A DNA stretch of 44,816 nt from Treponema sp. (lineage in GTDB: Bacteria; Spirochaetota; Spirochaetia; Treponematales; Treponemataceae). A program made the position numbers and the translations under genes. The notes under the pieces are model-generated. The model was given only the letters and a program-made list of their open reading frames with translations. It was not told where the DNA came from and ran no database searches. How positions within the stretch are numbered: position 1 is the first letter of the stretch; every line of letters starts with the position of its first letter. Positions 7,547-15,581 of this stretch are shown one piece after another. The stretch is taken from NCBI GenBank assembly GCA_016292805.1, contig JAEDFM010000013.1:1-44816 (forward strand), read 5' to 3'.

Positions 7547-8263
7547 TTAAATCAATTTAGCCTTGTTAAAAATGTAGCCTTTACCAAATGCGGTCTGAAT
7601 GTACTGCGGATTTGAAGGGTCTTTTTCAATCTTTTTTCTAAGACGCTGAACATAAACAGCAACGGCTGTAATGTCACCGAATTCGACTCTCCAGATTGCC
7701 TTATACATTGTTTCTGGAGAAAGTTCCTCACCTGCATGTTTTACAAGATATTCAAGAACTTCGTATTCTTTTGTTGATAGAGGGATTTTTAGGTTTCCTT
7801 TTTTAAGAACACAGCTGTTTGTAAGCAAAGAATAATCATCAAACTGGATTGATTCTTCAGCCTTAGCAATTGCTTTGTTCTGACGTCTAAGATTTGCCTG
7901 AACTCTGGCTACAAGTACCTTTGGTGAAAATGGTTTATTAATGAATTCATCAGCACCAAAACCAAGCCCATTGATGATATCTTCATCAGCTTCTCTGGCT
8001 GAAAGAATCATTACTGTAGGCATATCTGTATTATATTTCTTTTTAAGTTCCTGTAAAAAATCAAAGCCACTCATACCTGGTAAGTTTAAATCCAGGATTA
8101 TTAAATCAGGCTTACGGTCTCCATCTAATTTTGCAAGAGCATCTTCTGCATTGTAAAAAGGTGAAGTTGTCATGTCTGATTTATTTAAGTACATGCATAT
8201 AAGCTGTGAAATTGCTTCTTCATCTTCAATGACATAGATGTATGGATTTGTTTCGTCTGCCAT
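7547..8263 (-). CDS. OmpR/PhoB-family response regulator
   Basis: The 238-residue product has an N-terminal receiver domain with the acidic pair (EDEE, about 13-16), phosphoacceptor Asp58 in LIILDLNLPGMSGF, the switch Ser in MILSARE and Lys110 in EFINKPFSP. The C-terminal winged-helix DNA-binding domain (about 140-235) includes LSTKEYEVLEYLVKHAGEEL and VYVQRLRKKIEKDP, typical of the OmpR class. It is first in an operon with the kinase. An AAGGAG ribosome site lies 10 bases before the ATG. A TATAAT-like -10 box is at 8293-8298 on the minus strand. It diverges from the flagellar operon. The regulon cannot be read from the sequence. Confidence 0.95.
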   Translation of the reverse strand: MADETNPYIYVIEDEEAISQLICMYLNKSDMTTSPFYNAEDALAKLDGDRKPDLIILDLNLPGMSGFDFLQELKKKYNTDMPTVMILSAREADEDIINGLGFGADEFINKPFSPKVLVARVQANLRRQNKAIAKAEESIQFDDYSLLTNSCVLKKGNLKIPLSTKEYEVLEYLVKHAGEELSPETMYKAIWRVEFGDITAVAVYVQRLRKKIEKDPSNPQYIQTAFGKGYIFNKAKLI

Positions 8264-8292
8264 AAAATCAAAACTCCTTTACTTTTTGTATA

Positions 8293-8298
8293 ATTATA
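8293..8298 (-). promoter_or_regulatory. Possible -10 box of the response regulator operon
   Basis: TATAAT on the minus strand would start transcription near 8286, giving a leader of about 22 bases that contains AAGGAG (complement of 8274-8279). No convincing -35 box is seen 17 bases upstream, so confidence is low. Confidence 0.35.
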
Positions 8299-8395
8299 AT
8301 CTAACAGAGTTAAAATTAAATATCAAAAGATGTTGATAACATAAAATTATTATGTGTTATAAAGTCTGATTTTAACTAAAAATTTAAAAATATAA

Positions 8396-8423
8396 TTGAA
8401 ATGTTATAAAAATAGTTTATAAT
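8396..8423 (+). promoter_or_regulatory. Sigma-70-type promoter of the flagellar operon
   Basis: TTGAAA (8396-8401), a 16-base spacer and TATAAT (8418-8423) precede flbD; transcription would begin near 8430, about 40 bases before the start codon. This is a housekeeping-type promoter, not a sigma-28 type. That would suit an operon containing fliA itself. Confidence 0.55.
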
Positions 8424-8469
8424 ATAAGTATATTATTATATTTAAATCCAATCATTGGATAGTTTTCAT

Positions 8470-8670
8470 ATGATAGATGTATTGCGGTTAGATGGGAAAA
8501 AATATTGGGTGAATCCGCACATGATTGAAAGTATGGAATGTACTCCTGATTTAACTTTAACTATGTTGTCAGGTAATAAAATCATCGTCCGAAATCCCCC
8601 AGAAGAAATTATAGAAAAAATTATTGAATACCGAAATAAAATTGGTATTGATAGACAAGAGGTCTTGTAA
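8470..8670 (+). CDS. flbD: FlbD-family flagellar protein
   Basis: The 66-residue protein begins MIDVLRLDGKKYWVNPHMIESMECTPDL and continues TLTMLSGNKIIVRNPPEEIIEKII. This matches the small FlbD family found at the head of spirochaete and Gram-positive motility operons. An in-frame TTG at 8455 would add five residues, but family members begin at this Met and GGAT lies just upstream, so the ATG is preferred. The stop is directly followed by the motA ATG. Its molecular role is not established; family and context place it in flagellar assembly or regulation. Confidence 0.88.
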   Translation: MIDVLRLDGKKYWVNPHMIESMECTPDLTLTMLSGNKIIVRNPPEEIIEKIIEYRNKIGIDRQEVL

Positions 8671-9453
8671 ATGGATTTAGCTACTATAATTGGTATTGTT
8701 GGTGGTGCAGCCATGATCGTCATGTCAGTTATGACATCTGGTGGTACTTTAGGTGGAATTATCGATATTCCATCTGCATTAATGACAATCGGTGGTTCTT
8801 TCTTTGCAATGTTTATTGCATCTCCACTTAAAAAAGCTTTAGGCCTTTTAAAAATTATGGGTAGAGCTTTTAAAATTCCTGATTTTGGTGAAAAAAATAT
8901 TGTAATTAATATGCAGGCTCTTTCTGAAAAAGCACGCCGTGAAGGTATTCTTGCTTTGGAGGATGGTCTTGATGATCTTGAAGATCCATTTATGAAGATG
9001 GGGCTTCGTCTTGTAGTTGACGGTACAGATGGAAACATCATTCGTTCAATCATGGAAAATGAAATGAGTCAGTGTGAAGCTCGTCATATGGAATGGGTTG
9101 GACTTATTAATGCCTGGGCAGGATTCGCACCAGGTTTCGGTATGATGGGTACTGTAGTAGGTCTTATTGGTATGTTGAATAACCTTGAAGATAAATCATC
9201 CCTGGGTCCTAACATGGCCGTTGCCTTGATTACAACTTTGTATGGTTCTATGCTTGCCAACTGGTTGATTACTCCATTCTCTACAAAACTTCTTGCACAC
9301 AATGCAATGGAAATGCGATCAAAAGAAATGATTATTGAAGGTGTACTTGCTATTCAGGCAGGTGAAAACCCTCGTATTATGGCTCAGAAGCTTCTTACTT
9401 ATCTTGATCCTGTAACAAGAAAAGCTATTGAAGCAGATATATTGAAAGATTAA
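8671..9453 (+). CDS. motA: Flagellar stator protein MotA
   Basis: MotA and MotB form the ion channel that drives flagellar rotation. The 260-residue product has four hydrophobic segments: an N-terminal hairpin (TIIGIVGGAAMIVMSV and IPSALMTIGGSFFAMFIAS), a cytoplasmic loop (about 55-150) with the charged motor-contact region (AREGILALEDGLDDLEDPF), and a C-terminal hairpin (GFAPGFGMMGTVVGLIGML and MAVALITTLYGSMLANWLITP). Pro-Gly in APGFGMMG and Pro in LITPFSTKL fit the conserved prolines near the channel. It directly abuts flbD and precedes motB by 25 bases. Ion specificity cannot be settled from the sequence by eye. Confidence 0.96.
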   Translation: MDLATIIGIVGGAAMIVMSVMTSGGTLGGIIDIPSALMTIGGSFFAMFIASPLKKALGLLKIMGRAFKIPDFGEKNIVINMQALSEKARREGILALEDGLDDLEDPFMKMGLRLVVDGTDGNIIRSIMENEMSQCEARHMEWVGLINAWAGFAPGFGMMGTVVGLIGMLNNLEDKSSLGPNMAVALITTLYGSMLANWLITPFSTKLLAHNAMEMRSKEMIIEGVLAIQAGENPRIMAQKLLTYLDPVTRKAIEADILKD

Positions 9454-9478
9454 TAATTTATAGAAAGGTAATTTATAA

Positions 9479-10204
9479 ATGGCAAAAAAAGCAAAGGAAC
9501 CTGAAAAACCATCCAGCTCATGGCAAGGTACCTATGGTGACATGATTACTCTTATGCTGTGCTTCTTTGTAATGTTGTACAACCCTTCGGAAGTAGATAT
9601 TACCCAGTTAGCAACAATTACACAGTCTCTACAGATGAATGAAACAGAATCGGTTTCTGGTGGACTTTCTCTTTCTGCTGGTCGCCTTTCAGATTTAGGA
9701 AATAATATTAACTCACTTCCTTCTATTGAAAAAGGTAAATCATTAGGACTTGCAAAGAAAAAGGCTGTAAGTTTGTTTGCGCCAGATGTTAAATCAAACA
9801 GAATTACTGTTACAAGTGATGAAAGGGGATTAATCATAACTTTGCTTTCTGATAATTTTTTTGATGAAGGTAGTGCAGAGTTAAATATAAATGAAACTCG
9901 TGAAACTCTGTTAAGACTTTCTGAGTTTTTCAAAGCACCTGAATTAAAAGACCGAAGATTTAGGATTGAAGGTCATACAGATAATGTCCCTGTAGAAAGT
10001 GATAAATATCCTAGTAACTGGGAGCTTTCTGCTACAAGAGCCGTTAATGTTTTACATTATTTAGCCGATTATGGAGTAGAGGAAAATAGTTTTTCTATTG
10101 CAGGTTATGCGGATACTCGTCCAAAGTTTTCAAATGATACACCTGAAGGAAGAGCCTATAACCGTCGCGTAGATATTATTATTCTAGACGAGGGACATTT
10201 TTAA
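9479..10204 (+). CDS. motB: Flagellar stator protein MotB
   Basis: The 241-residue product has the short cytoplasmic N-terminus and single membrane helix of MotB. The ion-binding Asp is in the motif WQGTYGDMITLMLCFFVMLY (Asp about residue 21). The C-terminal OmpA-type peptidoglycan-binding domain includes FRIEGHTDNVPVESDKYPSN and WELSATRAVNVLHYL, with NRRVDIIIL at the end. The GTYGD-MITLM pattern is typical. An AGAAAGG ribosome site precedes the ATG. It anchors MotA to the cell wall and is the second stator gene of the operon. Confidence 0.96.
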   Translation: MAKKAKEPEKPSSSWQGTYGDMITLMLCFFVMLYNPSEVDITQLATITQSLQMNETESVSGGLSLSAGRLSDLGNNINSLPSIEKGKSLGLAKKKAVSLFAPDVKSNRITVTSDERGLIITLLSDNFFDEGSAELNINETRETLLRLSEFFKAPELKDRRFRIEGHTDNVPVESDKYPSNWELSATRAVNVLHYLADYGVEENSFSIAGYADTRPKFSNDTPEGRAYNRRVDIIILDEGHF

Positions 10205-10240
10205 TGTTATTATTTATAAGATTATTTGCTGGAGGGGAAA

Positions 10241-10792
10241 ATGGCAGATGATGATGAAATCAACCTTGATGAGGGTGGAGCTGGTGCTGCGCCTGCTAAA
10301 AAAGGTGGATTAGGTGGAATTTTACCTGGAATTTTAAAATGGGTTATTATTGGACTGGCTGCAGTTATTGTAATTGTAGTAGTTGTAGTTGTAACAGTAA
10401 AAATTACAAGTAAAAATACAGCTTCTGCCGGTGCAATTCCTTCTTCAGAAGAGTATGTATCTGGTCAGCGTGAAATTTATGACTGGTATACTTCTCTTGG
10501 TGTAATCCAGACAACAACATGTGATGATCCTCCTGCAACAGTTCGTATTGATATTGCTTTAGGCTATAAAAAAGACGATAAAGCAACATCAACTGAAATT
10601 ACTCAGCGTACTGTAGAGTTACGGTCATTCCTCCGTAGATATTTTAATGGAAAAACTGCTTACGATTTGCGTGCTTCTAACGAAGATGCAGTTCTTAATG
10701 AAATTAAAAACGGAATTAACGATAAAATTTTAAGTAGTTCCCGCGTCAGAGCTGTTGAATTTCAGCAGAAAGACGTAATCGAACAGAATTAA
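10241..10792 (+). CDS. fliL: Flagellar basal body-associated protein FliL
   Basis: FliL is a single-pass inner-membrane protein that associates with the stator around the motor. The 183-residue product has an acidic N-terminus (MADDDEINLDEGGAG), a Gly/Lys-rich stretch, a strongly hydrophobic helix (about 27-54: WVIIGLAAVIVIVVVVVVTV) and a periplasmic domain ending SSSRVRAVEFQQKDVIEQN, which resembles the usual FliL C-terminus. The ATG at 10241 is chosen because GGAGG lies at 10231-10235; an upstream in-frame TTG at 10226 lacks such a site. It lies between motB and fliM as in other spirochaetes. Confidence 0.9.
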   Translation: MADDDEINLDEGGAGAAPAKKGGLGGILPGILKWVIIGLAAVIVIVVVVVVTVKITSKNTASAGAIPSSEEYVSGQREIYDWYTSLGVIQTTTCDDPPATVRIDIALGYKKDDKATSTEITQRTVELRSFLRRYFNGKTAYDLRASNEDAVLNEIKNGINDKILSSSRVRAVEFQQKDVIEQN

Positions 10793-10808
10793 TAAAGGTG
10801 GATGTTGA

Positions 10809-11846
10809 ATGAACGAAGTTCTTTCACAGGACGAAATTGATCAGTTGCTTACTGCCATCAGTTCAGGTGATTCTGAAACTGATGATTTTAAGCCGGTTAA
10901 TAGTGCCCGCAAAATAAAAATTTACGATTTTAAACGTCCTGATAAATTCTCAAAGGAACAATTGCGTACGGTTTCAAATATGCATGAAACCTTTGCGCGT
11001 TTAACAACAACTTCTTTGTCTGCACAGCTTCGTTCTCTGGTTCATGTACATGTTGCATCAGTAGATCAGCTTACTTATGAGGAATTTATTCGTTCTATTC
11101 CAACTCCAACAACACTTGCTGTAATCAATATGGATCCTTTAAAAGGTAATGCGGTTCTTGAAATTGACCCTGCAATTACCTTCTGTATGATTGACCGTTT
11201 GTTTGGTGGTCGTGGTGCAACAACTGGTAATAAAAACCGTGATCTTACAGATATTGAGCAGGAAGTAATGGAAGGTGTAATTGTTCGTATTCTTGCAAAT
11301 ATCCGTGAAGCTTGGACTCAAGTAATCGATCTTCGTCCTCGTTTTGCACAGATTGAAACAAATCCACAGTTTGCACAGATTGTACCTCCAACTGAAATGG
11401 TTGTGCTTATTACTTTGGAAACAAAGGTTGGTGATGAAGAAGGAATGATGAACTTCTGTATTCCATACCTTGTTTTGGAACCAATTATTTCTAAATTATC
11501 ATCTCAGTTCTGGTTCTCATCTGTTCGTAAAAATTCTACAACTCAGTATTTGGGAACAATCAAGCAGCAGTTAACAGATGTTGATATGGATATTGTTGCT
11601 GAAATTGGAACTGTTAATTTGCCTATTAAAGATGTACTTTCGCTCCGTACTGGAGATGTAGTTCGTCTTTCAAATATAAAAGTCGGGGATCCTTTGACCC
11701 TGAGCGTAGGAAATATGAAAAAGTTTTACTGTCAGCCAGGTGTTGTCGGTAAAAAAATGGCTGTACAAATTACAGGAAAAGTTGAAAACGTTGAAAATGA
11801 CGATTTTGAAGAGCTTTCTGTAGAAGGAGACGAAAGTTATGAGTGA
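10809..11846 (+). CDS. fliM: Flagellar motor switch protein FliM
   Basis: FliM is the middle C-ring protein that binds phospho-CheY. The 345-residue product begins MNEVLSQDEIDQLLTAI, the CheY-binding motif (LSQDEIDQLL). A CheC-like middle domain follows (DFKRPDKFSKEQLRTVSNMHETFARL, SIPTPTTLAVINMDPLKGNAVLEIDP, FCMIDRLFGGRG). The C-terminal SpoA/SURF domain (about 255-330) includes DVDMDIVAEIGTVNLPIKDV and LSLRTGDVVRL. Length is typical. The end overlaps fliY by eight bases, so the switch genes are translationally coupled. Confidence 0.97.
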   Translation: MNEVLSQDEIDQLLTAISSGDSETDDFKPVNSARKIKIYDFKRPDKFSKEQLRTVSNMHETFARLTTTSLSAQLRSLVHVHVASVDQLTYEEFIRSIPTPTTLAVINMDPLKGNAVLEIDPAITFCMIDRLFGGRGATTGNKNRDLTDIEQEVMEGVIVRILANIREAWTQVIDLRPRFAQIETNPQFAQIVPPTEMVVLITLETKVGDEEGMMNFCIPYLVLEPIISKLSSQFWFSSVRKNSTTQYLGTIKQQLTDVDMDIVAEIGTVNLPIKDVLSLRTGDVVRLSNIKVGDPLTLSVGNMKKFYCQPGVVGKKMAVQITGKVENVENDDFEELSVEGDESYE

Positions 11847-13071
11847 TGGTGCTATCTCTCAGGATGAAATTGACGCATTGCTTTCAGGCGTTGCTATTGA
11901 TGGTTTAAATTCATCTGGACATGTTGGTAATGGACCAACTTATAAATTTGATATTCCAACTCTTCAGAATATGGCAAATGAACTTAAGCCAAAGCTGGAA
12001 GAAAATATCAACAAATATACAGGAGCTTCTTTTACTGTTGCCGATCCAGTAGCTGAAGAAACAAATCGTGATAGAGTGCTTGCTAAACTTCCAGAAGTTG
12101 TAATTGGTGTTATTGCTGATTATAATGCCGGAATTAAAGGTAATCATTTTTATCTTCTTTCTCCTGAATTTGCATTGAAACTTCATCAGAAGGTAAGTGG
12201 AGAAGAAACAACAGAAGTTGACGATATGGTTCTTTCTGTAGTTTCAGAATTTATTTCAACACATATCAGTTCAGAAATTAATTTCCTTGATGCAACAGGT
12301 AAAGTTCCTGGACTTTCTTATTCAACTCCAGAAACTCTTAATGAATCTAAAGCTATGGTAATGTTCCCACAGCAGGATTTTACTTTAATAAGCTATCCAC
12401 TTTCTCTTGAAGGTGAAAATTTTACTTTATGGGAATGTCTTGGTGGTGATGCATCAGAAGGTATCACAAATGCTTTAGGTGGAAATGCTCCAGAAGAACC
12501 TGTAGCAATTGATATGGCATCTTCTGACATGGGACTTGGTGGTCTTGGTGGTGCTGCAAGTGGTATGGGAATGCAGCAGAATGCTCAGCCTATGATGGGC
12601 GGCATGAATCAGCAGATGAACATGGGAATGAATCAGCAGATGAACATGGGTGGTATGATGCCAAACATGGGAATGAATATGGGCGGTATGCCAAATATGG
12701 GTATGGGAAACATGGGAATGAACCAGATGGGCATGAACATGGGAATGAACGTACCAAATATCCAGCAGCTTCAGTATCCAAACTTACAGTCTGGAATGAA
12801 CCAGGGAGAACAGGGAAATATCAGTTTGATTATGGACGTTCTCATGGAAATGACTGTAGAGCTTGGTCGTACAAAGAAATCTATTAAAGATATTCTTGGT
12901 ATGGGCGAGGGTACAATCATTGAGCTGGATAAACTTGCCGGTGAACCTGTAGATATTCTTGTAAATCATAAACCAATTGCCAAAGGAGAAGTTGTAGTTA
13001 TTGATGAAAACTTCGGTGTTCGTGTAACTGAAATTTTGTCTCCTATGGAAAGAGTAAGTGATATAAACTAA
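11839..13071 (+). CDS. fliY: Flagellar motor switch protein FliY (FliN-type) with Met-rich linker
   Basis: The 410-residue product has the FliY layout. There is an N-terminal EIDALL motif (SQDEIDALLSG) like that in FliM. A CheC-like domain (about 30-210) may act on phospho-CheY. The C-terminal SpoA domain (about 325-405: LIMDVLMEMTVELGRTKKSI, LGMGEGTIIELDKLAGEPVD) matches FliN. Between them, residues about 234-304 are very rich in Met, Gly, Asn and Gln, with repeats such as MNQQMNMG and MPNMGMNMGG. FliY replaces FliN in Gram-positives and spirochaetes. It overlaps fliM by eight bases; GGAGACGAAAG precedes the ATG. Confidence 0.95.
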   Translation: MSDGAISQDEIDALLSGVAIDGLNSSGHVGNGPTYKFDIPTLQNMANELKPKLEENINKYTGASFTVADPVAEETNRDRVLAKLPEVVIGVIADYNAGIKGNHFYLLSPEFALKLHQKVSGEETTEVDDMVLSVVSEFISTHISSEINFLDATGKVPGLSYSTPETLNESKAMVMFPQQDFTLISYPLSLEGENFTLWECLGGDASEGITNALGGNAPEEPVAIDMASSDMGLGGLGGAASGMGMQQNAQPMMGGMNQQMNMGMNQQMNMGGMMPNMGMNMGGMPNMGMGNMGMNQMGMNMGMNVPNIQQLQYPNLQSGMNQGEQGNISLIMDVLMEMTVELGRTKKSIKDILGMGEGTIIELDKLAGEPVDILVNHKPIAKGEVVVIDENFGVRVTEILSPMERVSDIN

Positions 13072-13099
13072 AACCAGTTTTATTTGGGTGGGGAAATTG

Positions 13100-13651
13100 G
13101 TGAATTACATAAAAAAAGCTCTTCTTTTAATATGTATTTTTTTAAATACATTTTTTCTCTTTGCGCAGTCTGAATCTGATATTTTGTTAACAGATTCAAA
13201 TACTACTGAAACCGTAAATAACATTACCGCATCAGGTCCTTCTGGAATTGGTGTTTTTTTTAGAATGTTATTTGTACTTCTTATTGTTGTTGGATTAATT
13301 TATGGAGTATTTTGGTTTATAAAACATAAAACAAATGCCATAAAAACTGACGACGAATTTTTACGAAGAGTTTCTTATATAGATATTGCACCTGGAAAAT
13401 CAGTTGAAGTAATTACTTTAATTGATAAAGCTTATTTAATTGGTGTAACAGACAGTCAGATAACATTGCTTGGAGAAATTGAAGATAAAGAATTAATTCA
13501 GGCAATGAATTTACAGGCAGATAAAACTCAAAATACTAAAAAGCCAGTTAATTTTTCAGAAGTTCTGGATATGTTCACTGCAAAAGGTAAAAAACAAAAT
13601 GCTTTCTCAGAAAGTGAAGCTGCAGTTGATGATCTTTTAGGAAAACAGTAG
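13100..13651 (+). CDS. fliO: FliO/FlbZ-like flagellar biosynthesis protein
   Basis: Position between the switch genes and fliP, and the architecture, indicate FliO, a small export-apparatus assembly factor. Reading from GTG at 13100 gives 183 residues. They comprise an N-terminal hydrophobic signal-like segment (MNYIKKALLLICIFLNTFFL, then FAQ), a Ser/Thr-rich stretch, a membrane helix (about 47-72: VFFRMLFVLLIVVGLIYGVF) and a cytoplasmic beta-rich part (RRVSYIDIAPGKSVEVITLI, AYLIGVTDSQITLLGEI) typical of FliO. The GGGTGGGGA at 13086-13094 is correctly spaced for this GTG; an upstream GTG at 13088 lies inside that site. Confidence 0.82.
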   Translation: MNYIKKALLLICIFLNTFFLFAQSESDILLTDSNTTETVNNITASGPSGIGVFFRMLFVLLIVVGLIYGVFWFIKHKTNAIKTDDEFLRRVSYIDIAPGKSVEVITLIDKAYLIGVTDSQITLLGEIEDKELIQAMNLQADKTQNTKKPVNFSEVLDMFTAKGKKQNAFSESEAAVDDLLGKQ

Positions 13652-13659
13652 AGGTAAAA

Positions 13660-14481
13660 ATGAACAGATTTAGAAAAGTTTTTACACTATTGATTCTCCT
13701 GGTAATTGGACTTCCAGTTTTTGCTCAGTCTACAAATTTTCCGCAAGGTTCTACACAGGGAACTACTCAGATGCAGAGCGGAAATTTGCGTCCCACACAA
13801 ATTCCTAATGTTGCAATTCAGATTACAGAACCACAGAACGGGAGAGAAGTAGCTTTTTCTGTAAGACTCCTTCTTATTCTTACAGTATTAACTCTGGCAC
13901 CAAGTATACTTATTTTAGTTACTTGCTTTCTTCGTTTTTCAATCGTTCTTGATTTTATTAAACGAGCACTTTCTTTACAGCAGGTTCCACCAACTTCTGT
14001 TTTAAATGGAATTGCCTTCTTTATGACAATTTTTGTAATGTGGCCAACTTTTTCTACAATGTATGAGAAATCTTATAAACCATTGGCTGCAGGTGAAATA
14101 ACAATTGAAGAAGCCTATCGTGAAGCTGAAGCTCCTGTTAGAATTTTCATGTATTCACAGATGGCTAACGATACTACTTATATAAAGCAGTTTATGAACA
14201 TGGCTAAATTGGAAAAACCAAATACTTTAGCAGATGTTCCAACATATATTCTTGTTCCAGCATATATTCTTCATGAACTTACAGTTGCCTTTAAAATAGG
14301 TATTCTGCTGTATATACCTTTCATCATTATAGATATGGTTGTAGCAAGTATTCTTATGGCAATGGGTATGATGATGTTGCCGCCGGTTCAGATTTCAATG
14401 CCATTTAAATTAATTTTATTTGTACTGGTAGATGGATGGGGACTTTTAACTCAACAGTTATTTGTCTCTGTAATGCATTAG
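13660..14481 (+). CDS. fliP: Flagellar export gate protein FliP
   Basis: FliP forms the core pore of the flagellar type III export gate with FliQ and FliR. The 273-residue product has a signal peptide (LLILLVIGLPVFAQ), a Gln/Thr/Ser-rich stretch, then the family core. The core shows LTLAPSILILVTCFLRFSIVLDFIKRAL, SLQQVPPTSVLNGIAFFMTIFVMWP and LVPAYILHELTVAFKIGILLYIPF, with MMLPPVQISMPFKLILFVLVDGW near the end. These are hallmark FliP motifs. AGAGG lies before the ATG, and fliQ starts 11 bases downstream. Confidence 0.97.
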   Translation: MNRFRKVFTLLILLVIGLPVFAQSTNFPQGSTQGTTQMQSGNLRPTQIPNVAIQITEPQNGREVAFSVRLLLILTVLTLAPSILILVTCFLRFSIVLDFIKRALSLQQVPPTSVLNGIAFFMTIFVMWPTFSTMYEKSYKPLAAGEITIEEAYREAEAPVRIFMYSQMANDTTYIKQFMNMAKLEKPNTLADVPTYILVPAYILHELTVAFKIGILLYIPFIIIDMVVASILMAMGMMMLPPVQISMPFKLILFVLVDGWGLLTQQLFVSVMH

Positions 14482-14492
14482 GGAGGCTGTAA

Positions 14493-14762
14493 GTGTCTGT
14501 AGGTGTTATAAACTCGTTAATGAGTGGCGCTGTTTTTCAGGTAATCAAATTGGTTCTCCCAGTATTAGGTCTGGCTCTTATTGTAGGTTTAATTATTGGT
14601 ATTTTTCAGGCTACAACTTCCATTCAGGAACAAACTCTAACTTTTCTCCCAAAGCTTTTGGTAATTTTACTTGTAATTGCGTTTTTAGGAGGGGTTGGTT
14701 TTAGTTCTATAGGACAGTATACAATTCAAATCTTTTCCAGAATTCCAGACTTTGCAAAATAA
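14493..14762 (+). CDS. fliQ: Flagellar export gate protein FliQ
   Basis: The 89-residue product has two membrane helices (about 14-38 and 51-73) and the FliQ signature ATTSIQEQTLTFLPKLL between them. Length equals the family norm. The start is GTG, supported by GGGAGG a few bases upstream. It lies between fliP and fliR and forms part of the export pore. Confidence 0.96.
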   Translation: MSVGVINSLMSGAVFQVIKLVLPVLGLALIVGLIIGIFQATTSIQEQTLTFLPKLLVILLVIAFLGGVGFSSIGQYTIQIFSRIPDFAK

Positions 14763-14774
14763 CAGGGGTAAACA

Positions 14775-15581
14775 ATGCTTGATAGTATTTTTTTACAGGC
14801 TCCAGTTTATCTTTTGATTTTTGGCCGTATTTTTGCAATGCTTATGGTTCTTCCTCTTTTTTCTATGAGAGCTGCACCTCGTATAGCAAAAATTGCTTTA
14901 GCCGGCTACATGGCATTTTTTATTTTAGGTACGGCTGATTTATCGGTTTACAAAACTTACCTTGGACCAGATGGAGTTGCTTCTTTGCAGTTTGTACTAT
15001 TACTGGCAGGTGAAGTTTTAATCGGTGTAATTCTTGGATTTTTTATTCAGGTAATTTTTTCATCATTTAGTTCTGCTGGACAGTTTATTGCCTTCCAAAT
15101 GGGATTAGGTGCTGCCAGTGCTTATGATTCTCTCTCTCAGGTAGAAAATCCTTTAATGGGGCAGTTCTTTAATCTTGTTGCTATGCTTGTTTTTCTGCAG
15201 ACTAAATATTTTCAGAAACTTTTTATTGGTGGACTGGCCACAAGTTTTGATGCATTAAATGCTATTGATATTGTAATGACAAAGGATCATCTGTTGAACT
15301 TTATGCTTAAAGGATTAACAAGTCTGTTTGCTGATGCTCTTGTTATTGCATTACCTGTAATGGGAACCCTTTTTATAATAAATGTTTGTGTTGGTTTGCT
15401 TACAAAAGCAGCACCTCAAATGAACCTTTTAAGTGAAGGTTTTCCAATAATGATTATTGTTGCCTTTAGTTTTATTGCAATTGCAATGCCTTATGTAATT
15501 GATTTCTTTATAAGATGCTTTAATCAGGGTTTCGTTGAAATTGAAAAATTATTTTTAAGTTTAGGTGGAGGGATAAAGTAG
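14775..15581 (+). CDS. fliR: Flagellar export gate protein FliR
   Basis: The 268-residue multi-pass membrane protein shows FliR motifs: FGRIFAMLMVLPLFSMRAAPRIAKIALAGYMAF near the N-terminus, LLAGEVLIGVILGFF, FIAFQMGLGAASAYDS and the C-terminal NVCVGLLTKAAPQMNLLSEGFP segment. FliR completes the FliPQR gate. AGGGG precedes the ATG. The TAG stop is immediately followed by the TTG start of flhB, so the two are translationally coupled. Confidence 0.96.
   Translation: MLDSIFLQAPVYLLIFGRIFAMLMVLPLFSMRAAPRIAKIALAGYMAFFILGTADLSVYKTYLGPDGVASLQFVLLLAGEVLIGVILGFFIQVIFSSFSSAGQFIAFQMGLGAASAYDSLSQVENPLMGQFFNLVAMLVFLQTKYFQKLFIGGLATSFDALNAIDIVMTKDHLLNFMLKGLTSLFADALVIALPVMGTLFIINVCVGLLTKAAPQMNLLSEGFPIMIIVAFSFIAIAMPYVIDFFIRCFNQGFVEIEKLFLSLGGGIK

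Noticed and set aside
12590..12781. Minus-strand open frame rich in Ser, Pro, Cys and Phe opposite the fliY linker
   Set aside because: It is the complement of the Met/Gly/Asn repeats and has no independent support.
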